NCBI GenBank assembly: GCA_040221095.1
Contig: JAVJVP010000008.1
Coordinates: 434,001-498,000 of the forward strand
Source: UBA1479 sp040221095
Lineage (GTDB): Bacteria; Pseudomonadota; Alphaproteobacteria; Rhodospirillales; Casp-alpha2
DNA: 64,000 nt
Direction: 5' to 3'
Of the stretch, positions 16,545 to 25,574 are shown in pieces; the stretch's first letter is position 1; each line of letters begins with the position of its first letter. The notes under the pieces are model-generated. The model saw only the letters and a program-made list of their open reading frames with translations, was not told the origin of the DNA and did not search any database. The position numbers and the translations under genes are program-made.

Positions 16545-17705
16545 ATGCCGGACACCACGGATATCGATCCGAGGTCAGACGCCAATGCGTCATCCACCAC
16601 CGATTCCGCCGAAGAAACCGCCCGCCTGAAGGCTCGTAAGCGCCGCTTTGCGATCGCGCTCGTCATCGGTGTGCTGGGCACCCTGTTCGGGGGACTGGAA
16701 ATTCACGACCGCGTCACCAACATCCACGAAGTCGACGCCCGCATCGGCGGCGACCTAATTACCGTGTCCTCCCGGGTTGCCGGCTGGGTCACCTCGATCA
16801 GCGTCACGGAAGGCGACGACATCAAGCCGGGCTCGGTACTACTGACGATCGATTCCCGCGAATCGGCGCTGAAGGCCCGCGAACTGGAAGCCCAGATCGC
16901 CAGCCTGCGCGCGGAAAAGGACCGCACCCTGGCGGAGAAGCGCCTGGTCGACAAGGAAACCGCCTCCAAGCTGAAATCAGAGCAGGCGCGCCTGGTCGGC
17001 GCTCAGGTCACCGTGTCGTCCCTGGGCCCGCAGCTCGAGTTGGCCAAACGCGAACACGAACGCTCGAAATCCCTGTTCCAAACGCGCGTCGTGTCCCGCC
17101 GCCAGTTGGATCAGGCCGAGACGGAATTGAAGAAGATCGAGCGCGAACACCGCATCGCCGTCGCCGACCTGCATTCGGCCGAGGCCAAGCTGTTCGAGGT
17201 CGAGGCCGAGCGCGAACGCCTGCACGTGCTGGACAGCGCCGTCGCCGTGTTCGGCCACCGCGAACAGGAACTGCAGGCGAAGCTGGACGAACAGCGCCTG
17301 GACCTGTCCGACCGCACGATCCGCAGCGCCATCAGCGGCGTCGTCGACAAGACCTTCGTCGAAGTCGGCGAATACGTCACCCCCGGCCAGCGCCTGGCCC
17401 TGATCCACGACCCGGAAGTGATCTGGATCGACGCCAACATCAAGGAAACGGACATCCGCAAGACCAAGGTCGGCGACTCCGTCCATGTTTCCGTCGATGC
17501 CTATCCGGACCGCGAATTCACGGGCAAGGTCCAGGTCATCGGCAACGCCACCACCGCGGAATTCGCGCTGCTGCCCAGCCCGAACCCAAGCGGCAACTTC
17601 ACCAAGATCACCCAACGTCTGCCCGTGCGCATCGCCATTCAACAGCAGGACCGCCTGCTGCGCCCCGGGATGATGGTCGAAATAAAGATCGACGTTGACC
17701 AGTAA
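16545..17705 (+). CDS. HlyD/EmrA family efflux adaptor (membrane fusion protein)
   Basis: The 386-residue protein has a cytoplasmic charged tail, one TM helix (about 34-52) and a periplasmic adaptor. The lipoyl half (GGDLITVSSRVAGWVTSISVTEGDDIKPGSVLLTID) is followed by a long alpha-helical hairpin (about 105-255), the second lipoyl half (TIRSAISGVVDKTFVEVGEYVTPGQ) and a beta-barrel (VHVSVDAYPDREFTGKV). It would link an inner-membrane pump to an outer-membrane TolC-type channel, which is not encoded here. The MFS pump gene overlaps its 3' end by 11 bases. A palindromic operator precedes it, so expression is probably inducible. Confidence 0.92.
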   Translation: MPDTTDIDPRSDANASSTTDSAEETARLKARKRRFAIALVIGVLGTLFGGLEIHDRVTNIHEVDARIGGDLITVSSRVAGWVTSISVTEGDDIKPGSVLLTIDSRESALKARELEAQIASLRAEKDRTLAEKRLVDKETASKLKSEQARLVGAQVTVSSLGPQLELAKREHERSKSLFQTRVVSRRQLDQAETELKKIEREHRIAVADLHSAEAKLFEVEAERERLHVLDSAVAVFGHREQELQAKLDEQRLDLSDRTIRSAISGVVDKTFVEVGEYVTPGQRLALIHDPEVIWIDANIKETDIRKTKVGDSVHVSVDAYPDREFTGKVQVIGNATTAEFALLPSPNPSGNFTKITQRLPVRIAIQQQDRLLRPGMMVEIKIDVDQ

Positions 17706-19257
17706 AACCGCCGTCCCGCCCATAGACCCCCATTCCATCAGCGAATTCCGCCGCTGGTCCGTCACTTTGTCGGGCCTGTTGGGCGCGGTCTCGATGATCC
17801 TGTCGGCGACGGTGGTCAACGTCGCGGTGCCGTCGATCATGGGCGCCTACGGGATCGACCAGACGGTCGCGCAATGGGCCTCCACCGCCTTCATCACGAC
17901 CATGGTGGCAAGCCAGCTCATGAGTGTTTGGGTCGTCGCCCATCTGGGCCAGCGCAACGCCTACGCCATGACCCTGGTGCTGTTCGCCGCGGGAGGATTC
18001 ATCTGCACCGTGGCGCCCAATATGGACACCCTGATCGTCGGGCGGATCATGCAGGGGATTTCCGCCGGCGTCGTGCAGCCCCTGGTTCTGTCGACCATCA
18101 TCTCCGTGTTCCCCATGGAACGGCGCGGATTCGCCGTCAGCATGTATTCGGTGGGCGTAACCCTGGCGCCCAGTTTCGGGCCCGTGGTCGGCGGCGCCAT
18201 CCTGGATGCCCTGACCTGGCGGCACATCTTCATCGTGCCCCTGCCGCTCGCGTTCATCGCCTTCCTGCTGGGCCTCAGCTTCATGCCGCAGGAACGCCAT
18301 AAAGGGCCCAAACCGCCATTCGACTGGACTGGTCTGGTCCTCGTCGTCACCTTCTGCTTCAGCGTCATGAGCGGCCTTGCCAACGGCCAGCGCTGGGGCT
18401 GGCATTCCAACGAGGTCCTGGCGCTGCTGGTCGGCGGCACGGCGGCCGGGGTCGTCTTTCTGTGGCACCAGACGCACTCGAAAAACCCGATGCTGGACGT
18501 CAACCTGTTCAAGGACCCGTCCTTTGCCTCGGCCATGGTCATCGCCTTTCTGTTCGGGGCGGGCAATTTCGCCACCAACTACGCGATCCCCGTGTTCACC
18601 CAACAGGTGCAGGGCTTCACGGCGACGGCGGCGGGCATGGTGCTGGTCCCGGCGGGGATATTCCTGTTCCTGATCACCCCCTTGGCCGGACGCCTGAACG
18701 ATCACGTGTCGCCCCGCTATCCGATCACCGCGGGCGTGCTGATCTTCGTCGTCGCGGCTTATTTCATCGCCAAGTCCGACGTCAACACGGCCTTCCTGGT
18801 CATGGCGCTGTTCACCGTGCTGTCGCGCCTGGCGATCGGTCTGGTCATGCCCGCCATGGGGGCGGCGGCGATCCGCGCCGTGCCCGAGCACAAGATCAAT
18901 GCCGGCGCCGCGACCTACAACTTCGTGCGCCAGTTGGGCGGCGCCTTCGGCACCCTGGTGTTCGTGGTCATCACCGAACAGCGCACGGCCTTCCATGCCG
19001 ACGCCATGGCGGCGACCCAGACGTCGGGCAACCCGCTCAGCCGGGAGTTCATCGAAAAGGTCGGCCGCATGCTCGGCGAAAGCGGCCTGCCCGATGCCCA
19101 GCAGACGGCGGGCGCCCTCAACTTCCTGTCCAAGGTCATCCACGCCCAGGCGACGACCCTCGGATTCCAGGACGCCTTCATCGTCTCGGCCGTGGTGTTC
19201 TCGACGGCATTGATCCCGGCCTGGATTTTGGGGCGCACAACCAAAACGGGCACGTAG
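17695..19257 (+). CDS. EmrB/QacA (DHA2) family MFS drug efflux transporter
   Basis: This 520-residue transporter is of the 14-TM DHA2 family, which exports hydrophobic compounds by proton antiport. Visible signatures include WASTAFITTMVASQL in TM2, GRIMQGISAGVVQPLVL for motif B, and the antiporter motif C in SVGVTLAPSFGPVVGGAILD. Translation starts at TTG 17695 inside the end of the adaptor gene, implying coupling. With the adaptor it forms an EmrAB-like tripartite pump. The exported compound is not predictable. Confidence 0.93.
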   Translation: MTSKTAVPPIDPHSISEFRRWSVTLSGLLGAVSMILSATVVNVAVPSIMGAYGIDQTVAQWASTAFITTMVASQLMSVWVVAHLGQRNAYAMTLVLFAAGGFICTVAPNMDTLIVGRIMQGISAGVVQPLVLSTIISVFPMERRGFAVSMYSVGVTLAPSFGPVVGGAILDALTWRHIFIVPLPLAFIAFLLGLSFMPQERHKGPKPPFDWTGLVLVVTFCFSVMSGLANGQRWGWHSNEVLALLVGGTAAGVVFLWHQTHSKNPMLDVNLFKDPSFASAMVIAFLFGAGNFATNYAIPVFTQQVQGFTATAAGMVLVPAGIFLFLITPLAGRLNDHVSPRYPITAGVLIFVVAAYFIAKSDVNTAFLVMALFTVLSRLAIGLVMPAMGAAAIRAVPEHKINAGAATYNFVRQLGGAFGTLVFVVITEQRTAFHADAMAATQTSGNPLSREFIEKVGRMLGESGLPDAQQTAGALNFLSKVIHAQATTLGFQDAFIVSAVVFSTALIPAWILGRTTKTGT

Positions 19258-19334
19258 ACCGCGTACTTTCCCTTTTACAGATCAAATCCCTCGGGTAATC
19301 TTTCCGCCGACAGCGCCCCGGGGAGCCCCTTGCC

Positions 19335-20477
19335 ATGCCGGACAGACTGGCCCATCACCGCCAACGGACACTCACCGACGACGAACGCATCGCCTGGCTG
19401 CGCCTGATCCGCTCGGCCCATGTCGGCCCGGGCACCTTCTTTCGCCTGCTGGAACGGTTCGGCACGGCGGCGCGGGCCCTCGACGCCCTGCCCGACCTGG
19501 CCCGCCGGGGCGGGCGGGCCGGCGCCATCCGCGTCGCCTCGCAGACAGAAGCCGTCCGCGAGATGGAGACCGCCCAACGCATCGGCGCCACGATTATCGC
19601 CTGGGGCGAGCCCGCCTATCCGCCGCTGCTCGCCCATATCCACGACCCGCCGCCGGTGATCCACGCCAAGGGCCGGCGGGAACTTCTCGCCAAGAAGACC
19701 ATCGGCGTCGTCGGCGCCCGCAACGCCTCCGCCAACGGCCGCCGCTTCGCGCAAAAGCTCGCCGCCGATCTCGGCACGGGCGGGCTGATGGTCGCCTCGG
19801 GCCTGGCCCGCGGGATCGACGCCGCCGCCCACGAGGGGGCGCTTCCGAACGGCACGGCGGCGGTGCTGGGCGGCGGCATCGACGTCGTCTATCCGGCCGA
19901 GAACCGGAACCTTTACGAACGCATCGCCGAGACGGGCGTCCTGCTGTCCGAGGTCGCGCCCGGCACCCAGCCTCAGGCCCGGCATTTTCCCCGCCGCAAC
20001 CGGATCATCTCGGGCATGGCGCGCGGCGTCGTGGTGGTCGAGGCGAGCCCCCGGTCCGGCTCCCTGATCACCGCCCGCATGGCATTGGAACAGGGGCGCG
20101 AGGTGTTCGCCGTGCCGGGTGCGGCGATGGATCCAAGGGCCCGCGGGACCAATCATTTGATTCGCGAGGGGGCGACCCTGACGGAAAGCGCGGATGACGT
20201 ATTTGCCGTTCTGGCCGATGTCCGCGTTCCGGAAAGACCTGAAATTATTATTGATAATCAGATAGTTGAGAACGAATTGACGGACGTCGAGGACGCCGTT
20301 TCCGCACGCGATACGATCATCGCCGCATTGGGTCCGGCACCGACGACTGTTGACGAACTGCTCCGCGTTTGCCAATTCTCCCTGGCCGTGGTGTCAACGG
20401 TTTTGCTTGAACTTGAACTGGCAGGACGGTTAGAGAGGCACCCCGGCAGCAAAGTATCGCTGCTCATGGACCACTAG
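19335..20477 (+). CDS. dprA: DNA-processing protein DprA
   Basis: This 380-residue protein binds incoming single-stranded DNA and loads RecA during natural transformation. The N-terminal helix-rich (SAM-like) region (about 15-95) precedes the Rossmann-like DNA-processing domain (about 110-310) with VVGARNASANGRRFA, ASGLARGIDAAAHEGAL and ARHFPRRNRIISGMA. A C-terminal winged-helix (about 320-378) is present. It is 50 bases upstream of topA on the same strand, the usual arrangement in alphaproteobacteria. The C-terminal third (20230-20330) is lower in GC than the core. Confidence 0.94.
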   Translation: MPDRLAHHRQRTLTDDERIAWLRLIRSAHVGPGTFFRLLERFGTAARALDALPDLARRGGRAGAIRVASQTEAVREMETAQRIGATIIAWGEPAYPPLLAHIHDPPPVIHAKGRRELLAKKTIGVVGARNASANGRRFAQKLAADLGTGGLMVASGLARGIDAAAHEGALPNGTAAVLGGGIDVVYPAENRNLYERIAETGVLLSEVAPGTQPQARHFPRRNRIISGMARGVVVVEASPRSGSLITARMALEQGREVFAVPGAAMDPRARGTNHLIREGATLTESADDVFAVLADVRVPERPEIIIDNQIVENELTDVEDAVSARDTIIAALGPAPTTVDELLRVCQFSLAVVSTVLLELELAGRLERHPGSKVSLLMDH

Positions 20478-20527
20478 CCGGCCCGGGCAGCGGCCCCGAA
20501 GGCCGGCCGAGAAAAGGCAAGTCTTGC

Positions 20528-23203
20528 ATGACCGACGTCGTCGTCGTTGAAAGCCCGGCCAAGGCGAAAACGATCAACAAGTACCTGGGCCCCGGTTACA
20601 CGGTGCTGGCCAGCTATGGCCATATCCGCGACCTGCCGTCGAAGGACGGCTCGGTGCGCCCGGACGCCGACTTCGAGATGGACTGGGAAATCGACGCCCG
20701 GTCGGAAAAGCACATCAAGGCCATCGCCGACGCCGTCAAGGGCGCCGATAAACTGTATCTCGCGACCGACCCCGACCGCGAAGGCGAAGCCATTTCCTGG
20801 CACGTCCGCGAGGTTCTGAACAAGAACGACGCCCTGAAGGACGTCGACGTGAAGCGCGTCGTGTTCAACGAAATCACCAAGGACGCGGTCAAGGCCGCGT
20901 TCGACCATCCCCGCGAACTGGACCGCGAACTGGTCGACGCCTATCTGGCGCGCCGCGCCCTCGACTACCTGGTCGGCTTCACCCTGTCGCCGGTGCTGTG
21001 GCGCAAGCTGCCGGGGTCGCGGTCGGCCGGCCGCGTGCAGTCCGTGGCGCTGCGCCTGATCTGCGAGCGCGAGGCCGAGATCGAAATCTTCAAGCGCCAG
21101 GAATTCTGGTCCATCAAGGCGACCTTCGCCGCCGGCGGCGGACACAAGATCGCGGCCCAGCTGACCCATCTGAACGGGCAGAAGCTGGGCAAGATGGACC
21201 TGGGGTCGCAGGCCGACGCCGAGCGCGCCAAGCAGACCGTCGAAGCCGGCAATTTCTCCGTCGCCGACGTTCAGCGCAAACAGTCCCGGCGCAACCCGGC
21301 GCCGCCGTTCACGACCTCGACCCTGCAGCAGGAAGCCGCGCGCAAGCTGTACTTCGGCGCCAAGCGGACCATGCAGGTCGCCCAGCGCCTGTACGAAGGC
21401 GTCAACATCGGCGGCGAGACGGTCGGCCTGATCACCTACATGCGAACCGACGGCGTGACCATGGCCAACGAGGCCGTCAACGCCTGCCGCGACCTGATCA
21501 AGGGCACCTACGGCGCCCCCTATCTGCCGGGCGAGCCGCGTATTTATAAGACCAAGGCCAAGAACGCCCAGGAAGCCCACGAGGCGGTCCGCCCGACGGA
21601 CGTGTCCCGCCGGCCCGAGGATGTCGCCCAGTACCTGGACGACGATCAGCGCAAGCTCTACGACCTGATCTGGAAGCGCACCATCGCCTGCCAGATGGAA
21701 AACGCGGTGCTCGACCAGGTCGCCGTCGACATCGCCGCCGCCGACGGCACCGCCACCCTGCGCGCGACCGGCTCGGTGATCGCCTTCGACGGCTTCCTCA
21801 AGGTCTACCAGGAAGGCAAGGACGAGGACGCCGCCGCCGACAGCGACGACGAGGACAAGCTGCGCATCCTGCCCGATGTGAAGGCAGGCCAGGCCCTGGC
21901 CCGTCAGGAAGTGGACGCAGACCAGCATTTCACCCAGCCGCCGCCGCGCTATACCGAAGCCAGCCTGGTCAAGCGCCTGGAGGAACTGGGCATCGGCCGG
22001 CCGTCGACCTATGCCTCGATCATCTCGGTGCTGCAGGACCGCAGTTACGTAAAGCTGGAAAGCCGCCGCTTCATGCCCGAGGACCGCGGCCGCCTGGTCA
22101 CCGCCTTCCTGTCCAGCTTCTTCGAACGTTATGTGGAATATGGCTTCACGGCCGAGCTCGAGGACCGCCTGGACGACATCTCCGGCGGCCGGCGCGAATG
22201 GAAACAGGTGCTGCGCGATTTCTGGGAAGCCTTTTCCAAGGCCGTCGACGGCACCAAGGAGCTGCGCGTGCGCGAGGTCCTGGACACCCTCGACGAACTT
22301 CTCGGCCCGCACTTCTTCCCCATGGGCGAGGACGGCCGCGACCCGCGCAAATGCCCGGTCTGCGCCGACGGGCGCATGGGCCTGAAACTGGGCAAATTCG
22401 GCGCCTTCATCGGCTGTTCCAACTATCCCGAATGCAAACACACCCAGGCCCTGGCCGTGCCCAACGGCGAGAACGGCGACGGCGCGGAAGCGGCGGCGGA
22501 AATCTTCCCCCGCCTGCTCGGCAACGATCCCGATACGGGCCTGCCGATCACCGTGCGCAAGGGGCCCTACGGCGCCTATGTGCAGCTCGGCGACGCCGAG
22601 GAAGACGGCCCCAAGCCCAAGCGCGCGTCCCTGCCCAAGGGCGTCAGCGCAGCGACCATCGATCTTGAGATGGCGCTCGGCCTGCTCGCCCTGCCGCGCG
22701 AGGTCGGCCTGCATCCGGAAACCGGCGACATGATCACCGCCGGGCTCGGCCGCTTCGGCCCGTTCCTCAAGATGGGCGGCACCTATGTGTCGCTGAAGGG
22801 CGACGACGACGTGCTGACCGTGGGCCTGAACCGCGCGGTCGTGCTGTTCGCCGACAAGCCGCGCAAGGACCCGCCCAAGGAACTCGGCAAGCATCCCGCC
22901 GACAAGAAGCCCGTTACCATGAAGGCCGGGCGCTGGGGTCCCTTCGTGCAGCACGGCAAGGTCATGGCCTCCCTGCCCAAGAACATGGACAAGGATTCGG
23001 TGACCCTGGAACAGGCGTTGGAGCTGATCGCCGCCAAGTCCGGCAAGAAGGCTCCGACGGCCAAAAAGACAGCCGCGAAGGCCGCACCAAAGAAGAAGGC
23101 CGCGCCGAAGAAGAAGGCAGCCGCCAAGAAAACGGCCGCCAAAAAGAAACCTGCCAAGAAAACGCCGGCCGACGGCGATGCGCCGCCGTCCGCCGACGCC
23201 TGA
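20528..23203 (+). CDS. topA: DNA topoisomerase I
   Basis: This 891-residue type IA topoisomerase relaxes negative supercoils. The TOPRIM domain starts at VVVESPAKAKTINKYLG and includes ATDPDREGEAISWH. The catalytic tyrosine is Y304 in GLITYMRTDGV. One C4 zinc ribbon (CPVCADGRMG then CSNYPECKHT, about 615-645) is followed by TopA-C repeats (GPYGAYVQLG, GRFGPFLKMGG, GRWGPFVQHG). The last 45 residues are a Lys/Ala-rich tail of AAKK-type repeats, common in alphaproteobacterial TopA and likely to aid DNA binding. It sits between dprA and rnr. Confidence 0.97.
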   Translation: MTDVVVVESPAKAKTINKYLGPGYTVLASYGHIRDLPSKDGSVRPDADFEMDWEIDARSEKHIKAIADAVKGADKLYLATDPDREGEAISWHVREVLNKNDALKDVDVKRVVFNEITKDAVKAAFDHPRELDRELVDAYLARRALDYLVGFTLSPVLWRKLPGSRSAGRVQSVALRLICEREAEIEIFKRQEFWSIKATFAAGGGHKIAAQLTHLNGQKLGKMDLGSQADAERAKQTVEAGNFSVADVQRKQSRRNPAPPFTTSTLQQEAARKLYFGAKRTMQVAQRLYEGVNIGGETVGLITYMRTDGVTMANEAVNACRDLIKGTYGAPYLPGEPRIYKTKAKNAQEAHEAVRPTDVSRRPEDVAQYLDDDQRKLYDLIWKRTIACQMENAVLDQVAVDIAAADGTATLRATGSVIAFDGFLKVYQEGKDEDAAADSDDEDKLRILPDVKAGQALARQEVDADQHFTQPPPRYTEASLVKRLEELGIGRPSTYASIISVLQDRSYVKLESRRFMPEDRGRLVTAFLSSFFERYVEYGFTAELEDRLDDISGGRREWKQVLRDFWEAFSKAVDGTKELRVREVLDTLDELLGPHFFPMGEDGRDPRKCPVCADGRMGLKLGKFGAFIGCSNYPECKHTQALAVPNGENGDGAEAAAEIFPRLLGNDPDTGLPITVRKGPYGAYVQLGDAEEDGPKPKRASLPKGVSAATIDLEMALGLLALPREVGLHPETGDMITAGLGRFGPFLKMGGTYVSLKGDDDVLTVGLNRAVVLFADKPRKDPPKELGKHPADKKPVTMKAGRWGPFVQHGKVMASLPKNMDKDSVTLEQALELIAAKSGKKAPTAKKTAAKAAPKKKAAPKKKAAAKKTAAKKKPAKKTPADGDAPPSADA

Positions 23204-23218
23204 TCCGGGCCGCCCGCC

Positions 23219-25513
23219 GTGGCCAAACCCCCGAAATCGAACCCGCCCTTCCCGACGCGCGAAGAGATCCTGGAATTCATCCAGTCGAGCCCCAAGCGCG
23301 TCGGCAAGCGCGAGATCGCGCGCGCCTTCAAGCTGGGGTCCGAGGGCAAGGTCATGCTGCGCGAAATCCTCAAGGATCTGGAAGGCGGCGGCGCCCTGCA
23401 GCGCGGGCGCGGCAAACGCTTCGCCGAGCCGGGCACCCTGCCCGACGTCACCGTGCTGCGCATCACCGGCGTCGACGCCGAGGGCGACCTGCTGGCCCGC
23501 CCGGACAGCTGGGATGACGAGGCCGGCCCCGCCCCCACCATCCACATGGCAGCGGAACGCAAGGGCCAGCCGGCGCTCGGCACCGGCGACCGCGTTCTGG
23601 CGCGGCTGGAGCGGGCCGGGCGCGGCGCCTACCAGGGCCGCACCATCCGCCGCCTGCCCTCGGCCCCGGCATCGATCATGGGCGTCTACCGCATGGCCGG
23701 AAACGAGGGCCGCATCGAAAGCACCGACCGCCGCGCCAAGCAGGATTACGTGGTCCCGGCGGGACAGGCGGGCGGCGCCAGGCCGGGCGATCTGGTGCGC
23801 GCCGCCGTGCTGCCGGGCAAGGATCTGGGCCTGCGCAAGGCCAAGGTGACGGACGTGCTGGGCGGCATGGACGACCCCAAGTCGATCAGCCTGATTTCCA
23901 TCCACGAAAACGAACTGCCCAACGAATTTCCGCCGGAAGCCCTCGACCAGGCCAAGGCCGCCGGCCCCGCCCCCCTGGGCGACCGCATCGATCTGCGCGA
24001 CCTGCCGCTGGTCACCATCGACGGCGCCGACGCCCGCGATTTCGACGACGCGGTGTTCGCCGAACCGGACCCGAATGTCCCGGGTGGCTGGCACCTTGTC
24101 GTCGCCATCGCCGACGTGTCCTGGTACGTACGCCCCGGCGACGCCCTGGACCGCAGCGCCTACGACCGGGGCAACAGCGTCTATTTCCCGGACCGCGTGG
24201 TGCCCATGCTGCCGCACGAACTGTCGACCGGCTGGTGTTCCCTGAACCCCAAGGAAGACCGTCCGTGCCTGGCCGCCCATCTGTGGATCGACGCGGACGG
24301 CAACCTGACCCGCCACCGCTTCGAACGCGCGTTGATGCGATCGGCGGCACGCCTGACCTATGACCAGGTGCAGGCGGCCCGGGACGGCCGCCCGGACGAC
24401 GTCACCGACGTGCTGGTCAAGGACGTGATCACGCCCCTGTACGGCGCCTATGAGGCGCTGTCCCGCAACCGCCAGGGGCGCGGCGTGCTCGACCTCGACC
24501 TGCCCGAACGCAAGGTGATCATCAACGACCGCGGCACCGTCGCCGAGATCGCCCTGCGCGAACGCTTCGACAGCCATAAGCTGATCGAGGAATTCATGAT
24601 CACCGCCAACGTGGCGGCGGCGGAAGCCCTTGAAAAGAAAAGCCTTCCCTGCATGTACCGGATCCATGACCAGCCCAGCCCGGCCAAGGTCACGGCCCTG
24701 TCGGAAGCCATGACGACCATCGGCTTCAAGTTGGCCAAGGGCCAGGTCATGCAGTCGAGGAATTTCAACCAGCTGCTGGCCAAGGCCAAGGGCGGGCCGT
24801 TCGAACGCATGGTCCAGGAACTGGTCCTGCGGTCCCAGGCCCAGGCGGAATATTCGCCCGACAACATCGGCCACTTCGGCCTGGCGCTGCGCCGCTATTG
24901 CCATTTCACCTCGCCGATCCGGCGCTATTCGGACCTGCTGGTCCACCGCGCCCTGATCCGCGGCAGCCGCATGGGCGACGGCGCCCTGGAAACCAACCAC
25001 AAGGACTTCGCCGAGATGGGCCAGCATCTGTCGTTCACGGAACGGCGGGCGGCGTCGGCGGAACGGGCGGCGGTCGACCGTTTCACCACCCAGTTCCTGT
25101 CCGACCGGGTCGGGGCGACGTTCCTCGGCCGCATCAACGGCGTCACCCGGTTCGGCCTGTTCATCACCCTGAACGACACCGGGGCCGACGGCCTGATTCC
25201 CATCCGCTCCCTGCCCGACGACTATTACATCCACGACGAGGCCCACAATCGCCTGCGCGGACGGTCCAACGGCAAGACCTACGTGCTGGGCGAAACCGTC
25301 GAGGTCCGCCTGGTCGAAGCCCGGCCGCTGACCGGCGGCATGATCTTCGAGCTGATGGACGGCGCCGGCAGAAGCGGCGGCGGGACGCGCGGGCGGTTCA
25401 CGCCCGGCGCGCGGCCGACCGGCGGCGGGCGGAAAAAAAGCGGGCGCAGCGGCGGCAAGGACAAATCCAAGAAGGGCCGCGGCAAGAAATCCGGCAAGCC
25501 CGCCCGCGGCTGA
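23219..25513 (+). CDS. rnr: Ribonuclease R
   Basis: This 764-residue 3'-5' exoribonuclease of the RNB family can degrade structured RNA. It starts with GTG at 23219, 15 bases after topA. The winged-helix N-terminus (about 15-75) is followed by cold-shock domains. The RNB catalytic core has the metal-binding signature DGADARDFDDAVF (about 262-274), and a later CHFTSPIRRYSDLLVHR motif is intact. An S1 domain (about 640-715; VGATFLGRINGVTRFGLFITL) and a Lys/Gly-rich basic tail finish the protein, as in RNase R rather than RNase II. Confidence 0.96.
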   Translation: MAKPPKSNPPFPTREEILEFIQSSPKRVGKREIARAFKLGSEGKVMLREILKDLEGGGALQRGRGKRFAEPGTLPDVTVLRITGVDAEGDLLARPDSWDDEAGPAPTIHMAAERKGQPALGTGDRVLARLERAGRGAYQGRTIRRLPSAPASIMGVYRMAGNEGRIESTDRRAKQDYVVPAGQAGGARPGDLVRAAVLPGKDLGLRKAKVTDVLGGMDDPKSISLISIHENELPNEFPPEALDQAKAAGPAPLGDRIDLRDLPLVTIDGADARDFDDAVFAEPDPNVPGGWHLVVAIADVSWYVRPGDALDRSAYDRGNSVYFPDRVVPMLPHELSTGWCSLNPKEDRPCLAAHLWIDADGNLTRHRFERALMRSAARLTYDQVQAARDGRPDDVTDVLVKDVITPLYGAYEALSRNRQGRGVLDLDLPERKVIINDRGTVAEIALRERFDSHKLIEEFMITANVAAAEALEKKSLPCMYRIHDQPSPAKVTALSEAMTTIGFKLAKGQVMQSRNFNQLLAKAKGGPFERMVQELVLRSQAQAEYSPDNIGHFGLALRRYCHFTSPIRRYSDLLVHRALIRGSRMGDGALETNHKDFAEMGQHLSFTERRAASAERAAVDRFTTQFLSDRVGATFLGRINGVTRFGLFITLNDTGADGLIPIRSLPDDYYIHDEAHNRLRGRSNGKTYVLGETVEVRLVEARPLTGGMIFELMDGAGRSGGGTRGRFTPGARPTGGGRKKSGRSGGKDKSKKGRGKKSGKPARG

Positions 25514-25574
25514 TCCCAGACGTCACAAAGTTTTCATAATGACGGCGGCCTGAAAATCGCGGACAATCCTGATC

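Noticed and set aside
20474..25246. A 1590-codon open frame on the minus strand opposite topA and rnr
   Set aside because: It is antisense to two clear genes, with a Gly/Val/Asp-rich composition typical of complementary-strand frames in GC-rich DNA and no domain.
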